Numbered from the stretch's first letter, positions 9,199 to 17,810 are shown. The stretch is 64,000 bases of DNA from Acinetobacter amyesii (GCF_002018365.1 NZ_MVKX01000007.1:1-64000), one strand, 5' to 3'. The notes: generated from the letters alone by a model not told the origin. Program-made: numbers and translations.

Positions 9199-10239
9199 AT
9201 GGATTTTGACGATAAGAGCATGATCGCTCCGATTATTCCTGTGCATTTGCCTGCGGCATTTGTCAGGATGTGTGCAGCACGCGGGTATGAAATATCGAAT
9301 ATATTAGAAGACTCAGGGGTTAAAGCCGAAGATTTAGACTCTATTGATACCTATTTTAGCCTCAATCAAATTGCAAAATTTGTGCAAAATGCCTTAATTT
9401 TGACAAAAGATCCTTCAATTTCTATTTCCTTCAGTCAATATATTCGTTTATCGCATTTTGGAGCTTTCGGTATTGCGCTGATGTCCGCGCCAACTTTGAG
9501 CGATGTTTTTACTGTCTGCAATAAGTACAGTTCTTTAATTGATCCGACGATCAGTTTTGATAGCACAATTAAAGATAAAACCGTCTGCATTCGTTTTGGC
9601 AAACAGATTCCATTAGGTCTGAACTATTATTACACCCAAGAAGCTTTATGCCTTTCGATTATTCGTATTTTAGGGGATTTATTAGAGCAGGAATTGCCGC
9701 AGCTTAAGATTGAGTTAGATTATGAAAAGCCCCTATATGCTGAAAAATTTAATTATTTAAATGCGCCAATCCGTTGGAATCAAAAGCATTGCGCTATTTC
9801 TTTTCATACGAAAGTACTTGATCAAAAATTACCAGGTGCAGACATTCCAGCATTTCAAAAAGCGCTAAAAATGTGTGAAGCAGAATCGAGTCTTTTTACC
9901 CAGCAAGGTGAAAATTGGCTGATTAAACTTAAATTGTTGATTTTACAAAATCTTCAAAGACCGTTAACGGCTGAAGAGATGGCTGAGCGTTTACATTTGT
10001 CCAGACGAACTTTTTTTAGAAAATTAGCGGAATATGATACGAGCTATGACGCACTTTTATCAACTTCACGTGCAGAGGTTGCAAAAGATTATTTATTGTA
10101 TAAAAAAACATCACTCATCGAGTTGGCAGATCATCTTGGTTATAATGATGTCTCCAACTTCACAAAAGCATTTAAACGCTGGTATGGTTTACCGCCGAAA
10201 CAATGGCAGCAATCTCAGTTTTTAGGCTCTATCGATTAG
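9199..10239 (+). CDS. AraC family transcriptional regulator
   Basis: A 346-aa activator of the OruR/ArgR-like AraC subgroup. An N-terminal ligand domain of the Arabinose_bd type covers about residues 20-205 (with SHFGAFGIALMSAPTL around 97), and a C-terminal double HTH covers about 250-335, with MAERLHLSRRTFFRKL and ADHLGYNDVSNFTKAFKRWYG as the two helix-turn-helix units. It is divergent from the SDR/BASS pair and convergent with the FadL gene. GGAG upstream of the ATG is a good ribosome site. It probably activates the surrounding lipophilic-substrate genes through the GTGnCA pairs; that is inference. Confidence 0.9.
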   Translation: MDFDDKSMIAPIIPVHLPAAFVRMCAARGYEISNILEDSGVKAEDLDSIDTYFSLNQIAKFVQNALILTKDPSISISFSQYIRLSHFGAFGIALMSAPTLSDVFTVCNKYSSLIDPTISFDSTIKDKTVCIRFGKQIPLGLNYYYTQEALCLSIIRILGDLLEQELPQLKIELDYEKPLYAEKFNYLNAPIRWNQKHCAISFHTKVLDQKLPGADIPAFQKALKMCEAESSLFTQQGENWLIKLKLLILQNLQRPLTAEEMAERLHLSRRTFFRKLAEYDTSYDALLSTSRAEVAKDYLLYKKTSLIELADHLGYNDVSNFTKAFKRWYGLPPKQWQQSQFLGSID

Positions 10240-10279
10240 TCGAAACTTAAACATAGAAATTAATACATAGACCTTAAAA

Positions 10280-10301
10280 AAGGCGATCTCGTGATCGCCT
10301 T
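10280..10301 (-). terminator. Intrinsic terminator of the FadL gene
   Basis: Perfect 9-bp stem (AAGGCGATC at 10280-10288, GATCGCCTT at 10293-10301) with a 4-nt loop. The T-run follows on the minus strand, so it serves the minus-strand FadL gene; it may also stop readthrough from the convergent AraC gene. Confidence 0.75.
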
Positions 10302-10349
10302 AATGATAAAGTTATGAATTATAAAACCTTAATGGATTAATAACGGCCT

Positions 10350-11555
10350 TTAGAAACGGTAACCGATTTTTAGACCATAGCCCACGGCGTGATTATCCTG
10401 ATATACAGCATCATATTTTTCTGTACCAAAATCAAAACCAGACTGTGCTTTAGCATCACCGAGCCAGAAGTATTTGACCCCGCCTGAAATAAAATAATTT
10501 TTGGCAGGGCTAAATTGTGCGCCGAGCCCTACATTCCAATACCCTTTAGAAGGCCCTAATGTTGATACCAGATCACCTGCGCCGCTGTCCCAGCCGACAG
10601 AGAAGGTCCCTGATAGTTTTTCGTTGAGTTTACGGCCAATCCCTATATTTGCAGAGATCTGGTCATCATAATAAGCGGCTAAATGTACACCGGCGCCCGT
10701 CGATTGCTCTGTAAATTGATACAGCATTTTGGGTGAAATTTTAAATTCTGACCAATCTACCCACCTGATATTTGCAAATGCCACAGTGTCTTTCATAATC
10801 CCTGTTTGCAGATCGACATTGATTGACTGCGGGGTGCTAATGTTTGATTTTTCAGTTGATGTGCCTAAATCAATACGTCCATAAACTGGATGTAAAATAT
10901 TCAGCGACTCTGTCATATCCATATCATGATTAATTTCTGAACGGTATGTGATTGAAGCTTTCAAAGCAATGTCGGGAACCATATACGCAGCACCAGCCAA
11001 CCAGCCCACACCTGTTGTTTCCGGTGCATCAAGGTCATAACGTGACCAAGAATAACCAGCGCCTCTTAATCGGCTTTTTCCTTTGACAGTTTGCAATGCA
11101 GGGCCAGCATAAAAATTCCAATTCTCGTTCGGCTGATAACCCACAATAGTGCTCAAATTTTGTGATACAACTTCGGATTCAGATTTTTCAGTACCTTCTG
11201 TATAGGCTTGAAATTCTTTAATCGGATATCCTGCATCTGCCCCAAAGGGATGATCGTATAAGAAACCTAGAGAAAAATGATCTGTAAGCTGAAATTTTAA
11301 GGCCGCAGAAGGAGAGTAGTAGCTATTTGCAATGTCTCCTGTATGCATATTTGCTGCACTGCTCAATCCACCTTTATTAAAATTGTCATTCATGGTTCCG
11401 CTCAAACTAGCATCGAGCACTGATATGCCAGCCTCAAAATAATTATTGGGCTGTAAAAATGCTAAGATAGATTGCCCAGAACGGTCAAGCCCAGCGGCAT
11501 GCAAGGGAACTGTGTAAATACAACTTAAAGCAGCAATGATAGTAATTTTTTTCAT
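10350..11555 (-). CDS. FadL/OmpP1/TodX family outer-membrane transporter
   Basis: Outer-membrane beta-barrel for uptake of hydrophobic compounds (fatty acids, aromatics or alkanes in known relatives). The 401-aa product has a signal peptide (MKKITIIAALSCIYTVPLHAA), then a hatch-like N-terminal part containing the S-AA-N pattern, alternating barrel strands, and a C-terminus ending GYGLKIGYRF with a terminal Phe, as barrel proteins need for assembly. AAGGAA sits before the ATG. It is preceded by the broken metallo-hydrolase gene on the same strand, with its own upstream GTGCCA/GTGTCA pair. It probably feeds the substrate of the surrounding cluster. Confidence 0.9.
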   Translation of the reverse strand: MKKITIIAALSCIYTVPLHAAGLDRSGQSILAFLQPNNYFEAGISVLDASLSGTMNDNFNKGGLSSAANMHTGDIANSYYSPSAALKFQLTDHFSLGFLYDHPFGADAGYPIKEFQAYTEGTEKSESEVVSQNLSTIVGYQPNENWNFYAGPALQTVKGKSRLRGAGYSWSRYDLDAPETTGVGWLAGAAYMVPDIALKASITYRSEINHDMDMTESLNILHPVYGRIDLGTSTEKSNISTPQSINVDLQTGIMKDTVAFANIRWVDWSEFKISPKMLYQFTEQSTGAGVHLAAYYDDQISANIGIGRKLNEKLSGTFSVGWDSGAGDLVSTLGPSKGYWNVGLGAQFSPAKNYFISGGVKYFWLGDAKAQSGFDFGTEKYDAVYQDNHAVGYGLKIGYRF

Positions 11556-11646
11556 ATTGAATTCCTTCCTAGAATTATTATCAACAACAAGATGAGTGCT
11601 TCTTTTGTATTATTAACGTGCATTTATATTCAAAGTTGGTTCTTTA

Positions 11647-11674
11647 GTGCCACAGTTATGGTTAAAAGGTGTCA
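11647..11674 (+). promoter_or_regulatory. Candidate AraC-type operator upstream of the FadL gene
   Basis: GTGCCA (11647-11652) and GTGTCA (11669-11674) start 22 bp apart, with AAAAGG just before the second copy as in the 9079-9105 site. The pair lies about 95-120 bp upstream of the minus-strand FadL start. Confidence 0.35.
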
Positions 11675-11792
11675 ATTAAATTTCTTTTTTTGCACAATGT
11701 CACCAGCAACATTTTTTTAATTAGCTATAAAAAATAAAACTTAATATCCAAATTATCTATTAATAATTAAAAGTATATAATTTTATTAACGA

Positions 11793-12617
11793 TTAGAATG
11801 ATTGAAGTCGTTCAAATTCAAAAGGATCATGAGCGCAAATAAAATCGATGTCATTGCCATCATGTGCTTTGAGTTGTTTTAATTTTTTGAGGCTTTTAAT
11901 TCATTCTCGGCGAATAGACTGCACACTTTTTTCAAAAATATTCAAACCCAATGGCATGCGTGATACAACCTCTAATTGGCTATGGTGGTAATACGCATCG
12001 CCACAATGTAATAACCATTTCCCATGATCTTGTTGAATCGCGATTCCGACATGACCTTTAGTATGACCGATTAATGGAATCATCCAAATATTCAGGTTGT
12101 TTTCTAAAGGAATAGAAAAAGCAGACAAGCCATACCATTGCTCTGTAGGCTGTTGATAGATTTTCCATTTTGGCTTTGGGTTAAATTGATTTAATCGAAA
12201 TCTAAGTTTTTCTTTTAATCTAGGGTTTAATATTTGTTCAAGTTCAGGCTGATAAATGTGTACAGTTACCTGAGGAAAATCAGTTAAACCACCTATATGA
12301 TCTAAGTCCAAATGCGTAGGAAAAATATCAGTTACATCAGCTGGAGAGTAGCCTAATCCTTGGAGTTGGTGATGTGCTGTTTCGTTGATATCCAGTTTAG
12401 GTTTAAAGGTTTTCTGAAAGCTTTTACCTAAACGATGATCTGCCTGTTGAATGTCAGCCAAACCTAAGCCTGTATCAACTAAAATAAGTTTGTTGTCCTG
12501 TTCGATCAGCAGGCAATGACAAATCAGCTTTCCAGCCTCAGTCCATGTTCCCTTACCATTGATCAGACGGGCACATAGAGGGCAGAGCGTGCCGCAATTT
12601 AAATGATGAATTTTCAT
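11793..12617 (-). pseudogene. MBL-fold metallo-hydrolase, interrupted by in-frame TGA
   Basis: Metallo-beta-lactamase-fold hydrolase resembling lactonases. The intact part (11901-12617) encodes 238 aa with the metal motif THLDLDHIGG (H102, D104, D106, H107), a later GHTKGHVG His and the Asp of CGDAYYH. Reading stops at TGA (11901-11903), but the same frame continues for 35 codons to TAA (11793-11795) and encodes a plausible family C-terminus: a basic helix (KSLKKLKQLKAHDG), then DFICAHDP and FEFERL. The TGA is most simply a CGA-to-TGA change. The truncated protein keeps most ligands and may still fold. It is preceded by the terminator at 12665-12704, so it is probably transcribed from its own promoter. 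Confidence 0.75.
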
Positions 12618-12664
12618 TGAACTGGTCCAAAATTATGAATATGGGCGAGAATGACTCGTAATAA

Positions 12665-12704
12665 AAAAGACAAGTTCTATCTCAATGGATCAAACTTGTC
12701 TTTT
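12665..12704 (-). terminator. Intrinsic terminator of the quinone-oxidoreductase-like gene
   Basis: Perfect 12-bp arms (AAAAGACAAGTT at 12665-12676, AACTTGTCTTTT at 12693-12704) around a 16-nt loop, just after the stop of the minus-strand gene ending at 12711. A T-run follows on the minus strand. It separates that gene from the metallo-hydrolase. Confidence 0.7.
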
Positions 12705-12710
12705 GGCGGA

Positions 12711-13679
12711 TTAGAGGGATAAAACAATTTTGCCAAAATGCTGATTGGCTTTCATTTTGTCAAAAGCATCATTGAATTGTTCAAAGGGAAATATTGAATC
12801 AATGGGCAGATGAATTTTTCCTTCAGCCAAAGCTGAAATTAGTTCCATCTTGGCTTTTTGAATGACTTCAGCAATTTCAACTGGGCTACGGGTGCGGAAA
12901 CTCACACCTTTATAAGTGATACGGCGCATCGAGTGCTGATCAAAATCAATAGTTCCTGTTTCACCAGCCATTCTGCCCACATTGACAATCGTTCCTGCAA
13001 TCTTAGTCACAGACATTGTCTGGTTAAACAAAGGGCCTGCCAGAAAATCGATGACAAGATCAGCACCTTTACGTTTGGTTAATTTTAAGATCTGTTTGTC
13101 CCAGTCTTCGTCCTTGGTATTGACCACATTGTCCGCGCCGTATTCGTGTAAAAGCGCTAATTTTTCAGCACTTGTTGATGTTCCAATGACTTGTTTTGCA
13201 CCTAGAAATTTAGCCACTTGCATTGCCATTAGACCAACAGCAGAGCTTGCCCCAACAACTAGAACAGTTTGATCTGCCTGTAAATTTCCGTTTGAAACAA
13301 TTGCATCATGTGTCGTTTGAAGGGCAACAGGTAAGGTAGATGCTTGTTCATAACTTAAAATATCAGGAATTGGGTAAATCCATGCTTCATTTCCTAAGGT
13401 ATATTCTGAAAATGCCCCTGGACCTGCACCCATTACACGGTCACTAATTTTCCATTGCGTTACACCTTCACCGAGTTCGACAATTTCTCCAGCCCATTCC
13501 ATACCGACTGGAAAGCCTAATCCGCCCACAAATCCATGTGTTGCTCCAGTGAGCATATTTAAATCCGCACGATTTAAAGCACAGGCTTTGACTTTAACCA
13601 ATACGTGATTAGGCATGAGTTGAGGTTTTTCCAATTCACCTAAAACAGCGCCTTGTTTACCTGATAGAATACTTTTCAT
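12711..13679 (-). CDS. Zinc-free MDR oxidoreductase (quinone oxidoreductase-like)
   Basis: Medium-chain NADPH-dependent oxidoreductase of the quinone oxidoreductase/enoyl reductase type. The 322-aa product has an N-terminal GroES-like domain (ALNRADLNMLTG, then GMEWAGEIVELGEGV where zinc-dependent relatives have GHE). The nucleotide motif VVGASSAVGLMAMQVAKFLGA is near residue 142, and GTSTSAEKLALLHEYGAD is the adenosine-ribose segment. The zinc-binding Cys cluster of alcohol dehydrogenases is absent. It starts 11 bp after the VOC gene and is clearly co-transcribed with it. The likely role is reduction of a double bond or quinone in the local pathway. Confidence 0.87.
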   Translation of the reverse strand: MKSILSGKQGAVLGELEKPQLMPNHVLVKVKACALNRADLNMLTGATHGFVGGLGFPVGMEWAGEIVELGEGVTQWKISDRVMGAGPGAFSEYTLGNEAWIYPIPDILSYEQASTLPVALQTTHDAIVSNGNLQADQTVLVVGASSAVGLMAMQVAKFLGAKQVIGTSTSAEKLALLHEYGADNVVNTKDEDWDKQILKLTKRKGADLVIDFLAGPLFNQTMSVTKIAGTIVNVGRMAGETGTIDFDQHSMRRITYKGVSFRTRSPVEIAEVIQKAKMELISALAEGKIHLPIDSIFPFEQFNDAFDKMKANQHFGKIVLSL

Positions 13680-13690
13680 AGGAATAACTC

Positions 13691-14212
13691 TTAAAGTTTA
13701 CGAATCGCTTTTGAGCCATTCCAGCCTATCGATGCTTTTTTAATATAATCAAAAATCTGCTTTTTACTGCCCGCCAACTCTGAAATCTCTAGGGCGATAC
13801 CAATTGCGTGTTCAGAGTCGAAATACGCCATACGACCTTGTGGTCCACCGATTTGTCCTTCATGGACGACTTCATAGCCTTTATTTTGCAGATATTCATA
13901 TGTGGCATCATAATCTTCAGTCCAATACGCAACATGCTGAAAACCTTCTCGGCCTGAGTTTAAAAAGTCTTGATACATCGAAGGCACATCATTGGTTTGC
14001 TGAATCAATTCAATTTGAACATCACCTGAATTAGCTAAGGCAACTTTCATTTCAATATTGTGGGGCTGACCTTTATATTTAAAATTGTCTAAGATTGCAT
14101 TTTCAACATAAAACCAAGGACCTACGCCTAGTGCAATCCATTCATTCATGGCTTTTTCGATATCTTTAACAATATAGCCGTTTTGACAAATTGGGCCTAA
14201 ATCTTTACTCAT
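13691..14212 (-). CDS. VOC family protein (glyoxalase/dioxygenase fold)
   Basis: A 173-aa single-chain vicinal-oxygen-chelate protein of the Glyoxalase_4 type: QNGYIVKDIEKAM at the start, VQIELIQ in the middle, QHVAYWTEDYDAT in the second module and IALEISEL near the end. His and Glu residues at the usual ligand places (QHVAYW, ALEI) suggest a metal site. ATG codons at 14230, 14215 and 14212 are in frame. AAGGAA lies between the first and the other two, so 14212 (MSKDLG) has the best spacing. It is followed after 11 bp by the quinone-oxidoreductase-like gene. The reaction is unknown: epimerase, lyase or dioxygenase are possible. Confidence 0.82.
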   Translation of the reverse strand: MSKDLGPICQNGYIVKDIEKAMNEWIALGVGPWFYVENAILDNFKYKGQPHNIEMKVALANSGDVQIELIQQTNDVPSMYQDFLNSGREGFQHVAYWTEDYDATYEYLQNKGYEVVHEGQIGGPQGRMAYFDSEHAIGIALEISELAGSKKQIFDYIKKASIGWNGSKAIRKL

Positions 14213-14306
14213 CATAAATTCCTTTTTCAAATATTTCTTAAAATGGGGGAAATCATGTTTCCCCGCTATATTGCTTGTATTTTTTGGCTTTTAAGGCATG
14301 TGGCTT

Positions 14307-14627
14307 TTATACAAGCTTAGACGCATCAAAATATTCACTAATTTCTTTGGCTAACATGATGTCGCCATCGATTTTTAATTTGCCGCCCATAAACGCCATG
14401 GCGCCTGCTAATTTTCCAGTAATAATTTCGACAAATACATCGTCAGTGGTTGTCAGAACCACATCCGCTTCAGCATGTTCACCCTTTTGGATATCACATG
14501 TTCTGTCATTGATTTGGATGGTAAAGGGTTCAGATAAGTTCAGTTGCAAAACACATTCAACACCATCTGTTGCATCTTCATTTAAAGCAGTCGGTAATTT
14601 ATTTAAAATAAAATCATTGATATTCAT
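14307..14627 (-). CDS. SCP2 sterol-binding domain protein
   Basis: A 106-aa stand-alone SCP2 domain, which holds lipids, sterols or acyl-CoAs in a hydrophobic tunnel. The family pattern is visible: PFTIQINDRTCDIQKG, then EADVVLTTTDDVFVEIITGKLAGAMAFMGGKLKIDGD and a C-terminal helix. It is the first gene of the minus-strand unit SCP2-VOC-oxidoreductase, with a 95-bp gap to the VOC gene, and divergent from the AraC gene at 14800. With the BASS and FadL transporters it points to a bulky lipophilic substrate, which is inference. Confidence 0.9.
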   Translation of the reverse strand: MNINDFILNKLPTALNEDATDGVECVLQLNLSEPFTIQINDRTCDIQKGEHAEADVVLTTTDDVFVEIITGKLAGAMAFMGGKLKIDGDIMLAKEISEYFDASKLV

Positions 14628-14799
14628 GGCTTATTCCGTTAATTAATAGAGTCACTAGATAGATGAGATTTGCACTTAAGATTGAGTGCTCAAGTGACTA
14701 TAAGACAGGTGAAATAAATGATATTGACCCAAGTTGATATTCATTGACATCAGTTACTCATGTCTAAAACTTAGATCAAGTTAGGGATATAAACAGGTC

Positions 14800-15843
14800 A
14801 TGCATGACTCTAGTAATACATCGAAAAAACATACAGTTGCTGTACATTACATGCGAATTATTTTTGATTATTTGCAAAGAAAAGATTATTCAATAGATCG
14901 ATTTTTATCTGAAATACATTTAAATAAATCTATATTTGATGAGCCAAATGAGCGAATTGATTTTCAAATTTTTAATCAGGCATGTCACTTATTACAAGAC
15001 AAATTCCAGCACCCCAATTTAGGAATCTATTTAGGACAATTGGTGACGACAGGGCATTTAGGACCGCATGGATTTGCCTTAATGACCTGTTCAAATGCTA
15101 GAGAACTGATGCAGCAAAATATGCGTTACTCAGCTTTAACGATTGATGCTGGGAGCAATGTCTTTGAGCGTAAAGGGCATGAGTATATTCGTTATTGGAA
15201 AAGTAATTTAGGAACAAACCATCCATTAGGAAAATTGCAGGATGAATTACATCAGGCTTCTTATGTAAACCTATCTCGGTCTTTGTTTAATCAGCATGAT
15301 CTAAGCCCATTGTGGGTTTCTTTTCAACATGAACAACCCGATGATATTTCAGAATATGAAGCACTGTTTCGTTGTCCAATTTATTTTAATGCAGAACAAA
15401 CTGCGATTGGATTTCATGAGAGATTTTTAGATTATCCATTACCGAGTTCAAATGAGTCGGTACATGTGGTGATGAGTGATTTACGCAACCAACTGCTTAA
15501 ACAACTTGGAAATCATTTAGAGCCGTCTTGGCTTGCTATTGTTCGTAAAACAATTATGGAATCTTTTCAAATCGGTGGCGTAAGTTTTGAAGAGTTGGCA
15601 CACATTACAGGCTTTACTACGGAAGAGCTGAGAACTGAGATGAATCGTTATCAGCTAAATTTTAGAACGCTTGTCGATGATATTCGCCAAAGTTTGGCAA
15701 TTGGATATGTGCGAAATCCAAAATTAAGCTTAGTCGAAATTGCATTTTTATTAGGATTTTCTGAACAAAGCGCTTTTCAGCGTGCATTTAAACGATGGAC
15801 TGGAAAAACACCAAAAGAATATAAGAACTTGGATTATAAATAA
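14800..15843 (+). CDS. AraC family transcriptional regulator
   Basis: A second 347-aa AraC regulator with the Arabinose_bd-type ligand domain (about residues 20-205, containing GHLGPHGFALMTCSNARELM) and a C-terminal HTH pair (FEELAHITGFTTEELRTEM and LVEIAFLLGFSEQSAFQRAFKRWTGKTPKEY). It is divergent from the SCP2-VOC-oxidoreductase unit and convergent with the metallo-hydrolase/SnoaL unit. AGG lies just before the ATG. It is the natural candidate activator of the SCP2 unit. It belongs to the same subgroup as the regulator at 9199. Confidence 0.9.
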   Translation: MHDSSNTSKKHTVAVHYMRIIFDYLQRKDYSIDRFLSEIHLNKSIFDEPNERIDFQIFNQACHLLQDKFQHPNLGIYLGQLVTTGHLGPHGFALMTCSNARELMQQNMRYSALTIDAGSNVFERKGHEYIRYWKSNLGTNHPLGKLQDELHQASYVNLSRSLFNQHDLSPLWVSFQHEQPDDISEYEALFRCPIYFNAEQTAIGFHERFLDYPLPSSNESVHVVMSDLRNQLLKQLGNHLEPSWLAIVRKTIMESFQIGGVSFEELAHITGFTTEELRTEMNRYQLNFRTLVDDIRQSLAIGYVRNPKLSLVEIAFLLGFSEQSAFQRAFKRWTGKTPKEYKNLDYK

Positions 15844-15857
15844 ACGATGTAAAAAAA

Positions 15858-15888
15858 ATCGCTTGAAACCCAAGAATATTCAAGCGAT
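15858..15888 (-). terminator. Intrinsic terminator of the SnoaL/metallo-hydrolase operon
   Basis: Perfect 10-bp arms (ATCGCTTGAA at 15858-15867, TTCAAGCGAT at 15879-15888) with an 11-nt loop. An eight-base A-run on the plus strand gives the T-run on the minus strand, matching the gene ending at 15907. Confidence 0.75.
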
Positions 15889-15906
15889 GTAAAAAGAACT
15901 TAGGTG

Positions 15907-16992
15907 CTAAACCGTCAACTGGCCAAATTTTAATGCGCCCAACAATGTTGTTTGTTTAAGTCCAGGAAATAGCCAATAAGGGGTAGTTTCACTACTGCAA
16001 GCACATGATGGGAAAGCAGGATTATTTTTTAATGGTCCTGCAATGGTTTTTTCCATGACCATAGAGATGTACTGATCATTGCTTCCTTCCTGAGTATTGC
16101 CATTTAAAATAACTTCAACACCGGTTTTTTCAGCATAATCACGTATCGCTTTAATTTTTGAACTTTTTGGTTCATAGGCATCTAAACTAATACCATTTTC
16201 AGAAGTCACAAAAATTTGATTATCTGCTTTTACCACCAAAGAATGATTACCTTCAGTATGTCCTGGACTATGAATCAGTGCCAAACCTGAACCTAAGGCT
16301 AAACTTTTCTTAAAAGTAATAATTTTATTGGGATCTATGCCATTTGCACCATTTGGACAATACCAGTCGGACTGAACGGGTAATAATCCTTGCACACAAT
16401 TCCATTCCTTTTCATGCACAATTAATTTTGCATTTGGAAAATATGCCGGCTGATCTGCCGTACCTAGCCATTTACGAAGTTCTTGAGTGTGTAAATGGTC
16501 ATAACTAATATAGTCTACTTGCTCAGGTGTAATGCTGAGTTCTTTTAAGGTGTCTTCGACAGAGGTATATTGCGGTGCAAAAATATTAAAAGCAAAATCT
16601 GGAAAAGACTCAGCTAAACGATCAAAAAATGGAGTTTTTCGATTATTAATTACGTCTGTTGGTGAAAATAGTAAAACCCTGGTTTGATCATTAAAATCTT
16701 GGTATTGAATGATAAAAAGTCGATTGAGTAGATGCAGAAAAGGGAAGGTGAGAGACTTTTGCGCAAATACACCTGTATAGCCATACCACGTTGGATATGG
16801 CGCACGGACCAGATCAACCGATTGATAATAGCTAACGTTGGCTTGTTGCATGAGCTTTGTACGAAATTTAGCAGAAGCAATACGCACATTTTCAAGGCGA
16901 TCAACGGGAGACATTGCATCACGTGTCCCATCAAAATCTAAAATTTCTTGCATACCTAAAGTTTTAAATGATTTATTCATTCTATTTTCCAT
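15907..16992 (-). CDS. MBL-fold hydrolase-like protein with altered metal motif
   Basis: A 361-aa protein of the metallo-beta-lactamase fold. Secondary landmarks are present: LIVHEKEW, then LIHSPGHTEGNHSL with the His of motif 3, and a later segment where relatives carry the metal-bridging Asp but this one reads VTSENGI. The core motif HxHxDH appears as DHLHTQEL: the first two His remain and the Asp-His pair is Gln-Glu. Metal binding, and so hydrolysis, may be changed or lost. The start is ATG at 16992, immediately after the upstream stop, or ATG at 16980 (MNKSFK). It is the second gene of a two-gene operon with the SnoaL-like gene. Function unknown. Confidence 0.75.
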   Translation of the reverse strand: MENRMNKSFKTLGMQEILDFDGTRDAMSPVDRLENVRIASAKFRTKLMQQANVSYYQSVDLVRAPYPTWYGYTGVFAQKSLTFPFLHLLNRLFIIQYQDFNDQTRVLLFSPTDVINNRKTPFFDRLAESFPDFAFNIFAPQYTSVEDTLKELSITPEQVDYISYDHLHTQELRKWLGTADQPAYFPNAKLIVHEKEWNCVQGLLPVQSDWYCPNGANGIDPNKIITFKKSLALGSGLALIHSPGHTEGNHSLVVKADNQIFVTSENGISLDAYEPKSSKIKAIRDYAEKTGVEVILNGNTQEGSNDQYISMVMEKTIAGPLKNNPAFPSCACSSETTPYWLFPGLKQTTLLGALKFGQLTV

Positions 16993-17514
16993 CTATGGCT
17001 GAGCTTTAGTAATTTTGCTAAGATCTTTCATATCTCTTAATAAACCTGATGTGGCTTTGTAAAACTGAATAATTGCTTTTGGCGATTTAAGATTAAACCC
17101 TTTAAATAACTGTTTTATTAGACTTAATGTATCAAAGTAAATCCGTTCACAAACTAATTCTTCGCCTTCAAAAATAAAAAATGCACACATTCGAACACGA
17201 AAAGAATTGCCTGTAGGCGGTACTGAACCAAGATATCCTTTATGTGTGCCTAATAGCCAAAACTCACAAATAACAGCATCATCTGAGTGACGTAAAGCGA
17301 TCAGTTCATGCCGCTGATCTGGAAACGCCTTACGTGAAGTACGGTGATAAGTCAAAACGTCTTCACGGCCATCATGTACAGCGCCAGTTGCAATCAGCTC
17401 ATAATGAGGGTGTGGGAACGTACTTAAAACAGCATCAAAATCTTGCTTAACTTCATCTGCAAAATGGTCTAGCACCAATTTTTCACGAAACTCTTTTAGT
17501 TTGTTATCTAACAT
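16993..17514 (-). CDS. SnoaL-like/NTF2-fold ester cyclase family protein
   Basis: A 173-aa protein with the cone-shaped SnoaL/NTF2-like fold: FADEVKQDFDAVLSTFPHPHYEL, then AFPDQRHELIALRHSDDAVICEFWLLGTHKG and PPTGNSFRVRMCAFFIFEGEELVCERIYFD. The last segment, with E-RIYFD, is typical of ester cyclases and related isomerases or hydrolases. Its stop codon touches the ATG of the next gene, so both are translated from one message. It lies downstream of the GTGACA/GTGCCA pair (17590-17617). It is an enzyme candidate in the lipophilic-substrate cluster; the reaction is not known. Confidence 0.82.
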   Translation of the reverse strand: MLDNKLKEFREKLVLDHFADEVKQDFDAVLSTFPHPHYELIATGAVHDGREDVLTYHRTSRKAFPDQRHELIALRHSDDAVICEFWLLGTHKGYLGSVPPTGNSFRVRMCAFFIFEGEELVCERIYFDTLSLIKQLFKGFNLKSPKAIIQFYKATSGLLRDMKDLSKITKAQP

Positions 17515-17589
17515 TTTGACATCCTTAGTCTGAGTCAGTATTTGTTAGATTTAATGTAATCTTTGAAGTGTTTTAGAGTTGGTGTTTAA

Positions 17590-17617
17590 GTGACAGTTTG
17601 ATGGTGAATGAGTGCCA
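17590..17617 (+). promoter_or_regulatory. Candidate AraC-type operator upstream of the SnoaL-like gene
   Basis: GTGACA (17590-17595) and GTGCCA (17612-17617) start 22 bp apart, in reversed order relative to the sites at 9079 and 11647. They lie about 75-105 bp upstream of the minus-strand SnoaL-like start. Confidence 0.3.
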
Positions 17618-17631
17618 GATTAATTTATTAT

Positions 17632-17651
17632 CTATTTAACTTATGTTCACC
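17632..17651 (+). repeat. 20-bp direct repeat, copy 1 (left of the AprBA-like operon)
   Basis: CTATTTAACTTATGTTCACC, identical at 25650-25669. Weaker similarity continues for about 120 bp downstream in both copies, including TTCATAA just after and a TTCATGAAC segment about 100 bp further. The two copies bracket the GntR/AprBA-like/ABC block. Confidence 0.8.
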
Positions 17652-17810
17652 AAAAGTCAGATTCATAAGATAAATTTCAATATTTATATTTATATATCAG
17701 TGAATTATATATTTTTACTCACGGGTTTTAATATCAATAATTCATGAACCATTATTTAGATTGTCTATCTTATATTTTTTTAATAAAAATAAATTCTTTT
17801 TAAGAATAAT

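Noticed and set aside
14275..14646. 123-aa plus-strand ORF opposite the SCP2 gene
   Set aside because: The minus-strand frame matches the SCP2 family over its whole length, so this is its shadow.
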